Of a DNA stretch of 64,000 nt, positions 24,401-34,854 are shown one piece after another. How positions within the stretch are numbered: the stretch's first letter is position 1; each line of letters opens with the position of its first letter. This stretch comes from Puffinus mauretanicus (lineage: Eukaryota; Chordata; Aves; Procellariiformes; Procellariidae): NCBI GenBank assembly GCA_023333565.1, contig JAJKFH010000374.1, positions 868,001 to 932,000 of the forward strand, read 5' to 3'. A program made the position numbers and the translations under genes. The notes under the pieces are model-generated. The model was not told the origin of the DNA, did not search any database, and was given only the letters and a program-made list of their open reading frames with translations.

Positions 24401-25790
24401 TCCTAGTTTCAAGCTTCTTGTTTCAGAGTCTCATCATTTCCCATCACGAGCTGGGCGGGGGGAGATAAAGGCCGTCAGTCTGTCTGCAGAACAGGCTGGC
24501 TCTGTTTGCCCTGTGCCCCAGCGAACAGAGGTTGTCGAATTTTAATGGAGCACTCAGGTTTCCACCGATGCCAGCTGCAGATAGAATGGCCCAGCGGCAA
24601 ACAAATTCAGGTCCCTGGGGGCCGCTCAAATTCTCCTCTTATTTGTTAGTTTACCTGTAAAATACAGTTGGGCTAATTCCTGCTTGCGTAGTTGCAAAGA
24701 TATGTTTCCCTCCTCTTTTGAGTTAGTAGGGGAAAAAAACGAGCAAGTGCAGCAAGGCTAATGGAGTAAGAGAGCATTTCCCATGGCTTAGGCAATAGCA
24801 AACATTTTCTGCTGGGGATTGTTTGCCTAACACCCTGCACAGAGGTGAAGTTGTGCAGCACTTCATAATAACTAAGACCTATTCGTTACACACAGAGGTG
24901 CAGAAGGTATCCTAATATCTACACGTTCAGATGAGCTTAAATCCAATAGCTCCTCACGACATCAGCTGTTGAATTTATTATATGCTTATTACAAGGCCAA
25001 GACAGGAGAAGGAATTATCAGCAAATGTCTTATTTGATTTTTAAATATTAAGAAAAACATTTTAATCACACCTGAAAGCATCGTGTTACTGAAGTGGACC
25101 AGAATACTCACCTGCAATTCAAATCCCCACTTATTTCATACATGAAAATGAGCCTGAATGTCTCCTCAAACTCTTTTTAGGATTCATCCTTGTCTCCAAA
25201 CTTGTTAAATTCAGCTGCAAAATTTGCTGCTTCTTAGCCCCAAAAGACATACATGCTGTGATTTAGACACGAGCCATGAAAGAGAAAGGCTGCAGCCCAG
25301 GCTGCAGTCTGGGTTCGGATGCTTGGCACCGGGGCATTTGACGACAGCTCTGATTTAGGGCTGTGACTACAGCATCCTTTAATGAGAAAGTCAAGGCTGT
25401 GAAGACTGAGTCTTGCAGGTCAAGATTAAAATGCACCTATAGAACCAGGAAAACTTGCATATCACCTGCTTACAGCATATTTTGCACCAAAGTAGTCCAC
25501 AGTCCTGAGCATCCTCTCACATTAAAAAAATTTTACTTTCCTCTGAAAAATGGATTCTAGTAAAAACCCCAAATAAACACATGCCTTGCGGACAGCAGGC
25601 TCCACACAGGTCCAGTTTTGCAGCTGAAGCCAAACGAAAGCAGAGTCAAAAACTCTGAAAAAGACACCTAGAATATAGCTGTACATAGCTTGATTTAGAA
25701 AAAACTTTTGATGGTTTTCCACAAGACATTCACATAAGCAAGCTTGGGAAAAATCACCTAGAGAAACTCATTATAGGCTGAGCATGACAC
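21450..25790. other. Unique sequence, no gene recognised
   Basis: No gene is supported. At 24,165-24,220 and 25,108-25,150 there are strong minus-strand splice-donor-like words next to short open segments, but no upstream partner that I trust. The AT-rich stretch at 24,955-25,080 resembles non-coding regulatory DNA. Confidence 0.4.
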
Positions 25791-25799
25791 TGTCTGGAG

Positions 25800-26755
25800 A
25801 ACATTAAGAGAACAGTTATCAATGGTACGCTGTTTGGAAGATATATTAAGCATGGTTCACAGAGGTCTGTCCTCAAGCTAATTCTATTCAATATTTTCAT
25901 TAATGATCTTGATGACTGGATAGATCAGGTGGGAATGAATATGCTAGAGGAAAGGACTGGAATTTAAGTGATCCTGGCAAATTGGGGAAGTAGTCTGAAA
26001 AAATAGGAAGCTATTTAAGAGGGGACATAGAAATGTGTAAGTACAGAATGGAAAATGAAAGCCCATATAACAGTCCTATAGAGAGGCATTATGAATGATA
26101 CTGGGCTCACACATTAAACTTAAGGCACTAAACTCCTGATTCTGCAAAACCCACAGATGGGGGAAGCATAAATAGGAAGATGGCCTGAGACACGCCCAAA
26201 GTTAAAATCCTGCTTTATTCAGTCAGTACTCCTGAGGGCTTAGCTAGAGAACTGCCTAGTTGAGAGAAACACACTTAAGGAAAGACAGTGACCATTTGGA
26301 GAAACTCAGGATGACAGAAGCTACTCCGGATCTAGGAAACACAGCCCCCAAGGGGAGAGACTGTACAGATTAAGAACATTCAGTCCAGAGGAAAGAGCAT
26401 GGATGTGATCAGTCTTCAAGTACATAAAAGAGCATTGCAAAGAGAAAAGGAATTGTCTGTTCTCTGTACCACAACAGATAGGGATAAAAAAATATAAATA
26501 GGCTTACACTGCAACACAAAAAATTCAAGTAAGATACCAGAAAAAAGAACCCGTTCTCCCTCCCTCCCAAGTTTACAACCCTAATGATAGTAAAGTCCTG
26601 TAACAGCTGGTGACAAAAATCTCTAAAAACAAGTTGGCTGGACACTTGGAAAGAAACATATATACAGCTGATCCTTCTTTTGGGTAGGGAGAGGGACAAG
26701 ATGACCTTAGGATTCCCTTCAAGAAGACTAGCCCCTGTCATTCTATATATATCTA
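25800..26755 (+). repeat. Ancient CR1-like LINE, ORF2 remnant through 3' end
   Basis: At 25,875-25,919 the + strand reads KLILFNIFINDLDDW, the conserved reverse-transcriptase block of CR1/L3-type LINEs (consensus LFNIFINDLDDG). Further on, 'cttcaagtacataaaag' (about 26,414) and 'gggacaagatgacctta' (about 26,694) match the 3' part of these elements. The copy closes near 26,753 with a CATTCTAT-type terminus. The frame is broken by many stops and parts are missing, including the FADD catalytic block after the INDL block. It is inactive and old. Confidence 0.85.
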
Positions 26756-26759
26756 ACAG

Positions 26760-27934
26760 GTGACAACTTCTTACTAAAAAGGCACAGAGATGCTTATCAA
26801 TGACAGATTCAGAAGAGATCTTGCGACAAAAGAGGGTTTGCTTTCTTAACATCTTTATATTGATCCTAAATTGGACACAGTCGCTCCACTGAGAAGTTTT
26901 AAAACAACAACTGCTTCTTTTTTGAACATTGCTGCTAAGTTCACGTGACAAAGCAAGCCACAGGATTCCAAGGAAAAAATGGACATGTAAGAAATGGACT
27001 GGAAGCTCAAGAGACACTACTTTCCGTCTGATTTGGTGCAATCTTAGAATGAGACACTACCGTATTGTCCTCCAGATCTCACATGTAACAGAGCTCCTCC
27101 TCTTAACACACAAATGCCACAAGCTGGAATGGATGCGTCACCGCTGCACTGTAACTTCTTGCGCTGTTGCTGGCCATCCCTCCAAGAAAGACTGCACACC
27201 CACGGTGAAGAGATTCTCCTACCTCATGTAGTGCAGAGTCACTTACCTGGATTCGATATTTTGAGCTCAGAGTGACAGAAACTCTGGTACCACAAGCACA
27301 AACAGCTAGATTAGCCACAAAGAGAGATACCTAATTTGCAAGTCAGGAGTCACAGGCTGTTTACACAAGAGCGTCCCAGCCGTAAACGTTTAATTAAATC
27401 AGCCTTTTTTTAATCATGGCATATTTTCTACATCACTGCTCATTTTTGACTTGTTGCAAAGCCTCTCCTGATGTTCCTTTTTTAAAGCACTGAAATGCTG
27501 GACTCGGATGTTACTGCAACGGGCAGAAGCCAGGAGTAGCCTAGTGCGGAATGGTAACGCTGGGTTTGCTCAGCCACTCCTCAAGGGTTGCCTGGCTCAA
27601 GATGCACAATACCTGCAAAAGTCCTTCCAGCAAAAACTCATTCACAGTGCTTTCTGACAGTGCTAGCTTAAAGTTCAGATGAATAATGAAAACTTCAGTT
27701 TTACCAATTTAAAACAGAAGCTGCTTTCACAATCAGGTGAAGAACATAAGAACTTGTGTTGATGCCCAAGCCAATTTTGTGACCACCTTTGGATTAGAAC
27801 TGCTCAGCAAACAGGGGAGAAGCTCAATAACATTCAATAATCGTCAACTGTTGATTCAGGTTATTCTATTACTGTATGGAAAAAACCCCCACAGGAACAT
27901 GTTTCTGAACTACATTAAGACTCCTTCTCTCCTT

Positions 27935-27972
<38 letters not shown>

Positions 27973-28160
27973 GTAGCCAGGGTACCCTTACTCACTTCTG
28001 TTGATTGGCATAAAAACAGCCGAGTCCACTAAGTGGGCGGACAATCAGCAGAAAATGACTGTTAAAATGCTTTGCTGCATTATTGACAGCATTATTAAAT
28101 GATTCACACACTAACGGAAATACATGTCTTAACTACAGTCAATTACCAATGTTATCACTT
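26760..28160. other. Unique sequence between CR1 fragments
   Basis: No gene is assigned. A T28 run lies at 27,939-27,966. A minus-strand segment at 27,247-27,305 has an excellent donor and a fair acceptor but no partner exon; it is treated under findings. Confidence 0.4.
27939..27966 (+). repeat. T28 homopolymer
   Basis: Twenty-eight consecutive T are followed directly by six A. It is the longest homopolymer in the window. It could be the poly(A) tail of a minus-strand retroposed copy, but I recognise no gene or SINE to its right and see no clear target-site duplication. Confidence 0.9.
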
Positions 28161-28164
28161 TCTT

Positions 28165-29000
28165 TAAAACAGAAGTTAAAAATTCTCCTGGGAATTACAG
28201 ACCAGTATGAGCTTACTTCAATGCCAGGTAAAACTATGAGGCAGCAATCAAAACCAGGCTGGCTAATCATCCTGATAAACGTGATTCATTAAGCACAAAA
28301 AAGCAAAGGAAAATTGGGCATCTCCACTCTACTGGAATTATCCACGCACATTCATAAACCATTGGCTTACCAAAGACCATCTGCAAAAAAAGCAAAGAAA
28401 GAAAAGGACAGAAGTAAAATAAGAGTCTGGCTTTAACCCAATGAAAGATTATAAGAGTGCTAAAAAACTCCACGCTAACCTCAGTGTTGCTTAACTTTAA
28501 TGACCTTCCAGAAAGGGAAGAACTATAACTGGGTGAGATTTGCAAATAGCCCAAAGTTAATTTAGCTGACAGGAAGAGGAGGAAGAACTTAAGTACCACC
28601 AAAGCTGGGCTGAAATTGAGTATTGACAAGTGAAAGGTAACCACAAAGAACGTATAAATTGAACTACACTGATACATTAACAGAAGCATCCAAGATAAAA
28701 GATTTGGGCGTCACTGTGAACAGCTCAATAGAACACAGACCCTGCACAGCAGGACTCTGGGGGATACATGCTTAAGAAAAGGGACAGATATTACTGAAAT
28801 TATTAAAATGCCACTGATCAATCTTCATTTTGAAGAGCATATTGATTTAATAAAACCATTAGAAGCATGGATAGTTTTCTATACCAACAGAGGTTGCAAA
28901 GATTTGCACTTCCGAAGACAGATGACATCTGATAAAGGTAAATAAACTAACAGCAAGCAGGAAGGGTAATCATTACTTCTGTTCCAGCAGAACATGAAAT
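28165..29000 (+). repeat. Ancient CR1-like LINE, ORF2 remnant
   Basis: At 28,184-28,207 the + strand reads SPGNYRPV, then a stop and frameshift lead into ELTSMPGKTM. This is the reverse-transcriptase block NYRPVSLTSVPGK of CR1/L3 elements. Later, 'gatttgggcgtcactgtgaa' near 28,702 matches the DLGVTVD region further along the same ORF. The element is riddled with stops and indels. Its 3' end is not clear; 29,000 is approximate. Confidence 0.8.
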
Positions 29001-29004
29001 CAAC

Positions 29005-32000
29005 TGAAAACAGCAAATTAAAATTGCGGTTTCATAATTAGCTTGTGGGTTAGAGTGCCACAAGATATCTTCGAAAATGCGTTTCAGCGATTTTTTAAAC
29101 GATTGGGTATTTGTCTGGATAACAGAAAAACCCACACTTACAACAGAAATACTAATTTTCAGGCTCAAAGGACACAAGATATCCACCAAGTGTGAGGAAA
29201 CAGTTCCCTTACAAGTAAGTTATTCCATAATTACCCATGGCAGAAGTTTTTGTACTTTCCAAGAGTGGATGCTGGAAACATTAAATGCTAATGTTTTAGA
29301 ATCCATCCCTATCTTCCCATGAATCTGCTTTAAAGCAGGAGAGAAGAAAAATGAGGTAAAGGAGCTTGAGCAACTCAAAACACATCAGTCTTCAAGGCTC
29401 CCTCACACCCAGCAACATGCTATGCATGGTGTGTTATAGACAGCTGACATCATCCCATCAAAGGTGGTGAAAACTCTTCAGGCAGCTCTCTTCTACATCA
29501 CGAGGCAGGACTGAAAACAGGAGCTGCAGGAAGTGCCGAGATAGTAACTGATCTCCAAAGACAGGGAATCCTCCCTGCACTGGCAGCATCACAACTGGAA
29601 AAAGCAAAGGGGCAAGGCCATGGTGAAGCAGTCCAACAATTCACCTATTTGTCATTCAGTTTTGAGACTTTGTCTTTTCACCCTATGTATGACCAGTGAA
29701 TCTGTAGATCTCCTCTAAGCTCAGGTCCCTTGGAACAGACCAGGTCTGATCAGGAAGATGAACGCTACCTTGAAGAACATTTTCTCATGATCCGACTCAA
29801 GAAGCAAAATATACCTGCAGGCAGAAGGGTGCGAGCTAATCCCTGTTGTGCTACAGCCCTACAGAGACAGCTGATCCTTCTGCAATTCCGAACTGCCAGT
29901 CAAAGCTTTAACATCTTAATACGCAGCATGCTCTAATTAAAATTTCTAATTAAGGAGGGGGGGGGAACCACTAACCATCAAAACTAATGTTGCAAATTAG
30001 CAAGCCTTATATACAAATTGAAGGTGGTCTTTGTTGCTTATAGATCATATTAATGTTAGTATTTTAAGCAAATAATTCTAGACAAAGTTACCATGCGCTC
30101 ACTTATGCCCATTTTAGTAGTGGGAGACAAGTACCATTTGCTAGACAAGCCTCCTTTGTTAGGGTGCATGGCACACAACAGACAATCCATCTATCATCTC
30201 TCTTTAGAAGACAGACCAAATCAGAAAGGACCAAGGAACAAATAGACAAATTCTGTCTGCATTGCCTCAGTGAAAGATGAAGTTATCTCAGACTCTTACT
30301 TTTGTCCAGGAAAGAAAGGAAATGTTCCGAGGAGTCTGGACTAACTACCCTCAAGTCTCAGCAGACCCAGAAGTGGCCTTCGCGTGGTAGGCAAGTGAAT
30401 GTGGGAAGAGAAGCAGCAGGAGCTACAGTCTGAAGATTCAGCTCCACTGCTGCAACATCACACATGTGACAGTGGACAACTCACTAAACTCATTCTTGCA
30501 ATTCTGTACCCATCAATCGGGTATGGATTTTCTGCAACAAACATATCAGGGGGAGTGAATTATACATAACACTTTTGAAATAGATCATAAAACAAGGGCA
30601 AAATTGTCAAATACTGTCAGCACTTGGAATTGATATATCAAAATACTTTGCAGAGAGCTTTTCTCAATACTGATTTTGCAACTTCAACTTTAAAAGAAAT
30701 TGTTATATAAGAAAACTGTGATGCTTAAACATTTGTATATCTTTATTATAACAACAGAATTAAATTACTAGATAAATGTGCACTCAGATACTGTTATTCC
30801 AGCAGTTCCTAGGCCTTTACAAATACATTTCAGTCTAAACCCGTACCTCTCTTTCAGTTGTGCGTTCATGACAGCTGTTTTCATCCCAAACCAGCAAACC
30901 TCTTTTCTCTTCCGCTGTTCAAAACCCAGATGTCTCCCCGAAACTGCCCAGTCATGCCATGCTTTGCCAGATAGCAAATAAGATTTACAACTCAACTTAG
31001 AACTGGAAAGAAACCAAAGTGTCCACTTAGTAGGGCTGTAAGCACAAATCAAATCTTTGGAGTTAAAACAAAACAAAAAAACCAACACTGAGATATAAAG
31101 TGATTTGGATTTCTCTCTAAACAAAATGCTTCTCTTGCCAGAGTTCCCCAACTACATGTTTAAAAAGGAAAGATGACATATCATCCCTTCCTTTTCCCTT
31201 CTATGCTCATCAACAACTGAAACCTATCTTAGTTCATTTAAAAAAGAAACAAGAAAGATGTACATGAGAAAACACATCTCGTGCTCTATCACACTTGAGC
31301 TTATGCAACTTTCCTCTCTCGTGTCAGACCCCTGTTTACGCCATCTCACCTCTCCCTTCAGCTCATGAAAGCCCTGTTTCTGCAGAATGCCAAGTGTTCT
31401 TCACTCCCCCACTGCCTTCTGTAAGACTGCCGCCAGCACACCAAGTCCAACTTGAGTTAAGGAATTATGTTTATGGCTGCACCACAAGCAACGTAGTTCT
31501 CGAGCATCACACAATTATCAATCTGGTGAGTTGATCCTTTACCTTTTTCTGAGAAAGCTGCAATAGGGTACGTTTGCCAAGGAAATCAGCTGACAGTCTC
31601 ACACCTCTCACCCTTCTTGTTTCTTACGATGCAAAACGAAGAGAAAAAAGCTTCCCAGTGAGACTTCCCGATTAGTCCAACATTTGAAATTTTTCCATAG
31701 GTATAATTACAATAATCTTTGTCAGGAAGCACCTGAGGATGAGACCTAAGAAACACTGGTTTTGATGCACTGAGCAACACTCAATGGAACTCAATTATTG
31801 TCTCACTCTTAAATTAAAACTACATCACACACAGAACATCAACTCTTTGTCTAAATCTCAAGGTATGAAAAAAAACCAGTGACAGAAAATAAAAGCATGC
31901 TTGCTTACCCTCCTGCATGAGCTGCATCCTGCTTTCGGTGCATATATGCTCTCTGTGCAAAAAATCACTTTTGAAGCTAAGCATCCTTCTGAGCCATGCA

Positions 32001-32160
32001 TACATTACAGGTCACTCAAGCACCCTCTCCCTCCTTTCTCAATACCTCAGCCCAAGGGTTTAAATGCACACATAGGCCCAACTCTCAGATTCTTTCACTA
32101 CAACTACAAAGAAGGCAGAAGACACTCTACATGGTGAAGAATTCCAGAAGACTCAGACGA
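29005..32160. other. Mostly unique sequence, no gene recognised
   Basis: No exon is accepted. A minus-strand segment at 30,847-31,002 has good splice-like edges and a 51-codon open frame but no family match; see findings. 29,005-29,330 may be the eroded tail of the preceding LINE. Confidence 0.4.
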
Positions 32161-32164
32161 AACC

Positions 32165-32475
32165 AAGTATGTGGGTAACAAAGAGGTAAACAAGCTTCAA
32201 AATAGATAAATACAAATTAATGCACCTAGGCAAAAATTGCATGATGCTAAGCTTAGAATTGGCAGTTACAGTTCAGGAAAGAGATTCTGGAGTATTCACT
32301 CGATCCTCTACAATCATTGGCTCAGTGTGTGGTGACAACCAAGTCGTCAATCACCAGAAAGGATATTGTTGGCAAGACAGAAATCATTCCTGTGCTACAA
32401 TATAAAAATGGGTACCTTATATGTTCTGCAGTAATAAGAAGGAATGGGGAGTTACGGAATACATGTAGGCAACAA
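32165..32475 (+). repeat. Ancient CR1-like LINE, C-terminal ORF2 fragment
   Basis: The + strand encodes KYKLMHLGKN followed, after a short gap, by AVTVQERDSGVF. This corresponds to the region after the polymerase core in CR1/L3 ORF2 (consensus CKVMHLGKNN...QERDLGV). It continues in the same frame for some 40 codons before degrading. Only about 300 bp is recognisable, with no 3' terminus. Confidence 0.8.
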
Positions 32476-32479
32476 AAAC

Positions 32480-33730
32480 ATCTCAGATGATTTATTTTTT
32501 GGGGGTAGTTATTTTGGTTATTTCTGATTCCTGCACAGTAAGCAACTTTTCTTTCTTCCAACAATTATCTCCAGATACCATGTTTCCATTTCTAATGTCC
32601 TCATAGACAGTATGATCCACATTCTGCAGAAAAGAAATCACATACACATTAATGCAGGTGGGCACCAACATAGGTAATCTTTGAGTAACTTGACAGTGTC
32701 TAGAAGAGCTTCTAAAAGACCTTGATCTTTCCAAGGTAATAAAACAGTATTCTCATAGAGGGTGCAGAGTTCAACTCAGCTTTGGTTAATGTGAAATTTA
32801 AGAAAGAAAACTAGACAATGGATTGCTTGCTTTACCTAAAGGAAGAAATTTAGGCAAAACCACTGTGTGGGGTCTAAGTTTCAGCTTGTCCTTATGGAAT
32901 GCTGTTTTGGGAATGAATTCACCATGAGGGCATGGAATACTCCTAATTGTCAAACTGAAGTTATAGGTACTAAAATATCAGTTTTCACACACAAGTAGTA
33001 TAAAAGAACTGGTTCCTACACATCTGAATGGAGGCCATATACAGCCTAATAAAAACAATTTTGTGGTCCAAAGAGGATGGAGTCTGACTGACATGAATGA
33101 GGCCCTTGAGAAATCTAAGAATGAGCATCCGAAACACAAAAAGACTGCGTGACTTTCAATCAAAGAAACAGATCTAAAGAGAACTTTCTAAAGCTAATGA
33201 ACGGTCTAGATTTCTTAAAGAATCATAAGCAATCAGATCGGTTTAATGAAAATACCAGCACAATGGTGCTAGCAGGCACCTCAGTCACTACCGGGGTGCT
33301 TAGTTTATCAGCTCTTGATCCGGACCTCAAATTATCTTTTGGTTAAAAAACATGAACTAGAACAGGCAGGACTGGTAAGGACTTGAGAGTCAAAAAGACG
33401 GTCATGTTTTTAAGAATGAGTCTTGGAGTGCAGGGTAGGGCTCAGATTTACCAAAGATCTTGCATGGTTTTTCTGATTCTGTTTGATGAGTTTCTTTCAC
33501 AGCTGATCCTGGGCTCCAAAAAGAAAATAATTATATGGGATTCCCTCTCCTGCCATTTATTAGGAAAGAAATAACAGATACATATCAGAAACGTGTGGCT
33601 CTGAGACAAAGAGGTCCCTTACAGCATTCATCTTTGACAAGCTACAGTCACCTTGAGGTGGTGGGGAAAGAAGATATGAGTCTTGCACGCTGATTATACC
33701 ATCCTGGAAAAGCACTCATACCAGACACAC
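32480..33730. other. Unique sequence, no gene recognised
   Basis: No supported gene. A 45-nt minus-strand segment at 32,579-32,623 has a strong polypyrimidine acceptor and a fair donor, and is open as NVDHTVYEDIRNGNM, but stands alone. The rest shows nothing recognisable. Confidence 0.4.
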
Positions 33731-34004
33731 TGTGCTGGTTTTGGCTGGGATAGAGTTAATTTTCTTCATAGTACCTAGTATGGGCTATGTTTTGGATTTG
33801 TGCTGGAAACGGTGTTGATAACACAGGGATGTTTTCGTTCCTGCTGAGCAGTGCTTACACAGAATCATGGCCTTTTCTGCTCCTCACCCCACCCCACCAG
33901 CGAGGAGGCTGGGGGTGCACAAGGAGTTGGGAGGGGACACAGCTGGGACAGCTGACCCCAACTGACCAAAGGGATATTCCATACCATGTGATGTCATGCG
34001 TGGC

Positions 34005-34012
34005 GTATAAAG
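34005..34012 (+). promoter_or_regulatory. TATA box of the LTR promoter
   Basis: GTATAAAG lies 274 bp into the LTR, about 180 bp ahead of the ATTAAA signal. This spacing fits a retroviral U3/R boundary lying some 25-30 bp downstream of the TATA box. Confidence 0.7.
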
Positions 34013-34187
34013 TTGGGGGAAGAAGGACGAAGGGGGAGGACATTCGGAGTGATGGCATTTGTCTTTCCAAGTCACCGTTACGCATGATGGAGCCCTGCTT
34101 TCCTGGAGATGGCTGAACACCTGCCTGCCGATGGGGTGAATGAATTCCTTTTTTGCTTTCCTTGCGTGCGCAGCTTTTGCTTTACTT

Positions 34188-34193
34188 ATTAAA
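34188..34193 (+). terminator. LTR polyadenylation signal ATTAAA
   Basis: ATTAAA is followed by a T-rich GTCTTTATCTC stretch, as expected for a cleavage and polyadenylation site in the R region of the LTR. Confidence 0.65.
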
Positions 34194-34770
34194 CTGTCTT
34201 TATCTCAGCCCACGAGTTTTCTCACTTTTAGTCTTCCAATTCTCTCCCCCGTCCCACCGTCCACTAACTACTGGAACTAAAAACAGCACTGCATGTGCAG
34301 CAGTAGATGCAGGAGAGACTCCATATTTTGGCATTGGCAACAGGAAATAAGCAGACCCACTGTACTCTTCCTCCTCTTCCATATTGTCTATGGTGGAGCT
34401 ACAACCGTATCAAACGATGCTTTTAACCTATTTTTGCACAGAACAGTAGGAGAATTTGTGGGGAATGCCAGAAGACTATTCCCTTTCTCCAATATCTTGC
34501 TTAAACACAACCTCCCCAAACCCTTGAATTCTTTCTGGATGCCCATCATCTAGCAAGACTGGCCTCACGGCAGACTGTAGTCATACAGTTCTTCCCCTTC
34601 TCCCATGCTCAGCAGGTTAGCTCCCTGTGCTAGGCTTTATCTTAAAATTATTCTATTTATATCCTTGGTAAGTTCATTTAAAACTCCTGTGTTTGTAAAT
34701 AGCGAGCTTTTCAGCTCACTGTGGATATTAAACTAAAAGGAAAACACAAAGAGTTTTTGAAACTGCTAAT

Positions 34771-34850
34771 AACTAGCATTCCTCTGCTGCCTTTCATCCT
34801 TCATTTCACAAGATCCCAGAGCACTTTACAGCTGTAAATACAGAGCTGCT
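34771..34850 (-). repeat. MIR-type SINE remnant
   Basis: 'ctgcctttcatccttcattt' followed by 'agagcactttacagctgtaa' is the reverse-complement form of the MIR 3' core (consensus around AAAGCGCTTTACA). Only about 80 bp is legible. Confidence 0.45.
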
Positions 34851-34854
34851 CTCC

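Larger units (their letters stand above)
33731..34260 (+). mobile_element. Solo LTR of an avian endogenous retrovirus, 3'-truncated
   Basis: The block opens with TGTGCTGGTT and runs through an arrangement I recognise as a common avian ERV LTR. It contains a TATA box (GTATAAAG, 34,005-34,012), a CG-bearing stretch downstream, and a polyadenylation signal ATTAAA at 34,188-34,193 followed by a T/C-rich R-U5 region. It stops near GTCCCACCG at about 34,260, before the expected ...CA terminus, so some tens of bases of U5 are missing. No internal retroviral genes adjoin it on either side, hence solo. The truncation removed one flank, so no target-site duplication can be read. The family name was not assigned. 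Confidence 0.85.

Noticed and set aside
26409..27041. 210-codon minus-strand frame, the longest in the window
   Set aside because: Over its left half it is antisense to the CR1 3' region at 25.8-26.75 kb, and elsewhere it is a run of hydrophobic residues from T-rich complement. It is not a gene.
28267..28689. 140-codon minus-strand frame
   Set aside because: It is antisense to the CR1 ORF2 remnant at 28.17-29.0 kb and explained by that repeat.
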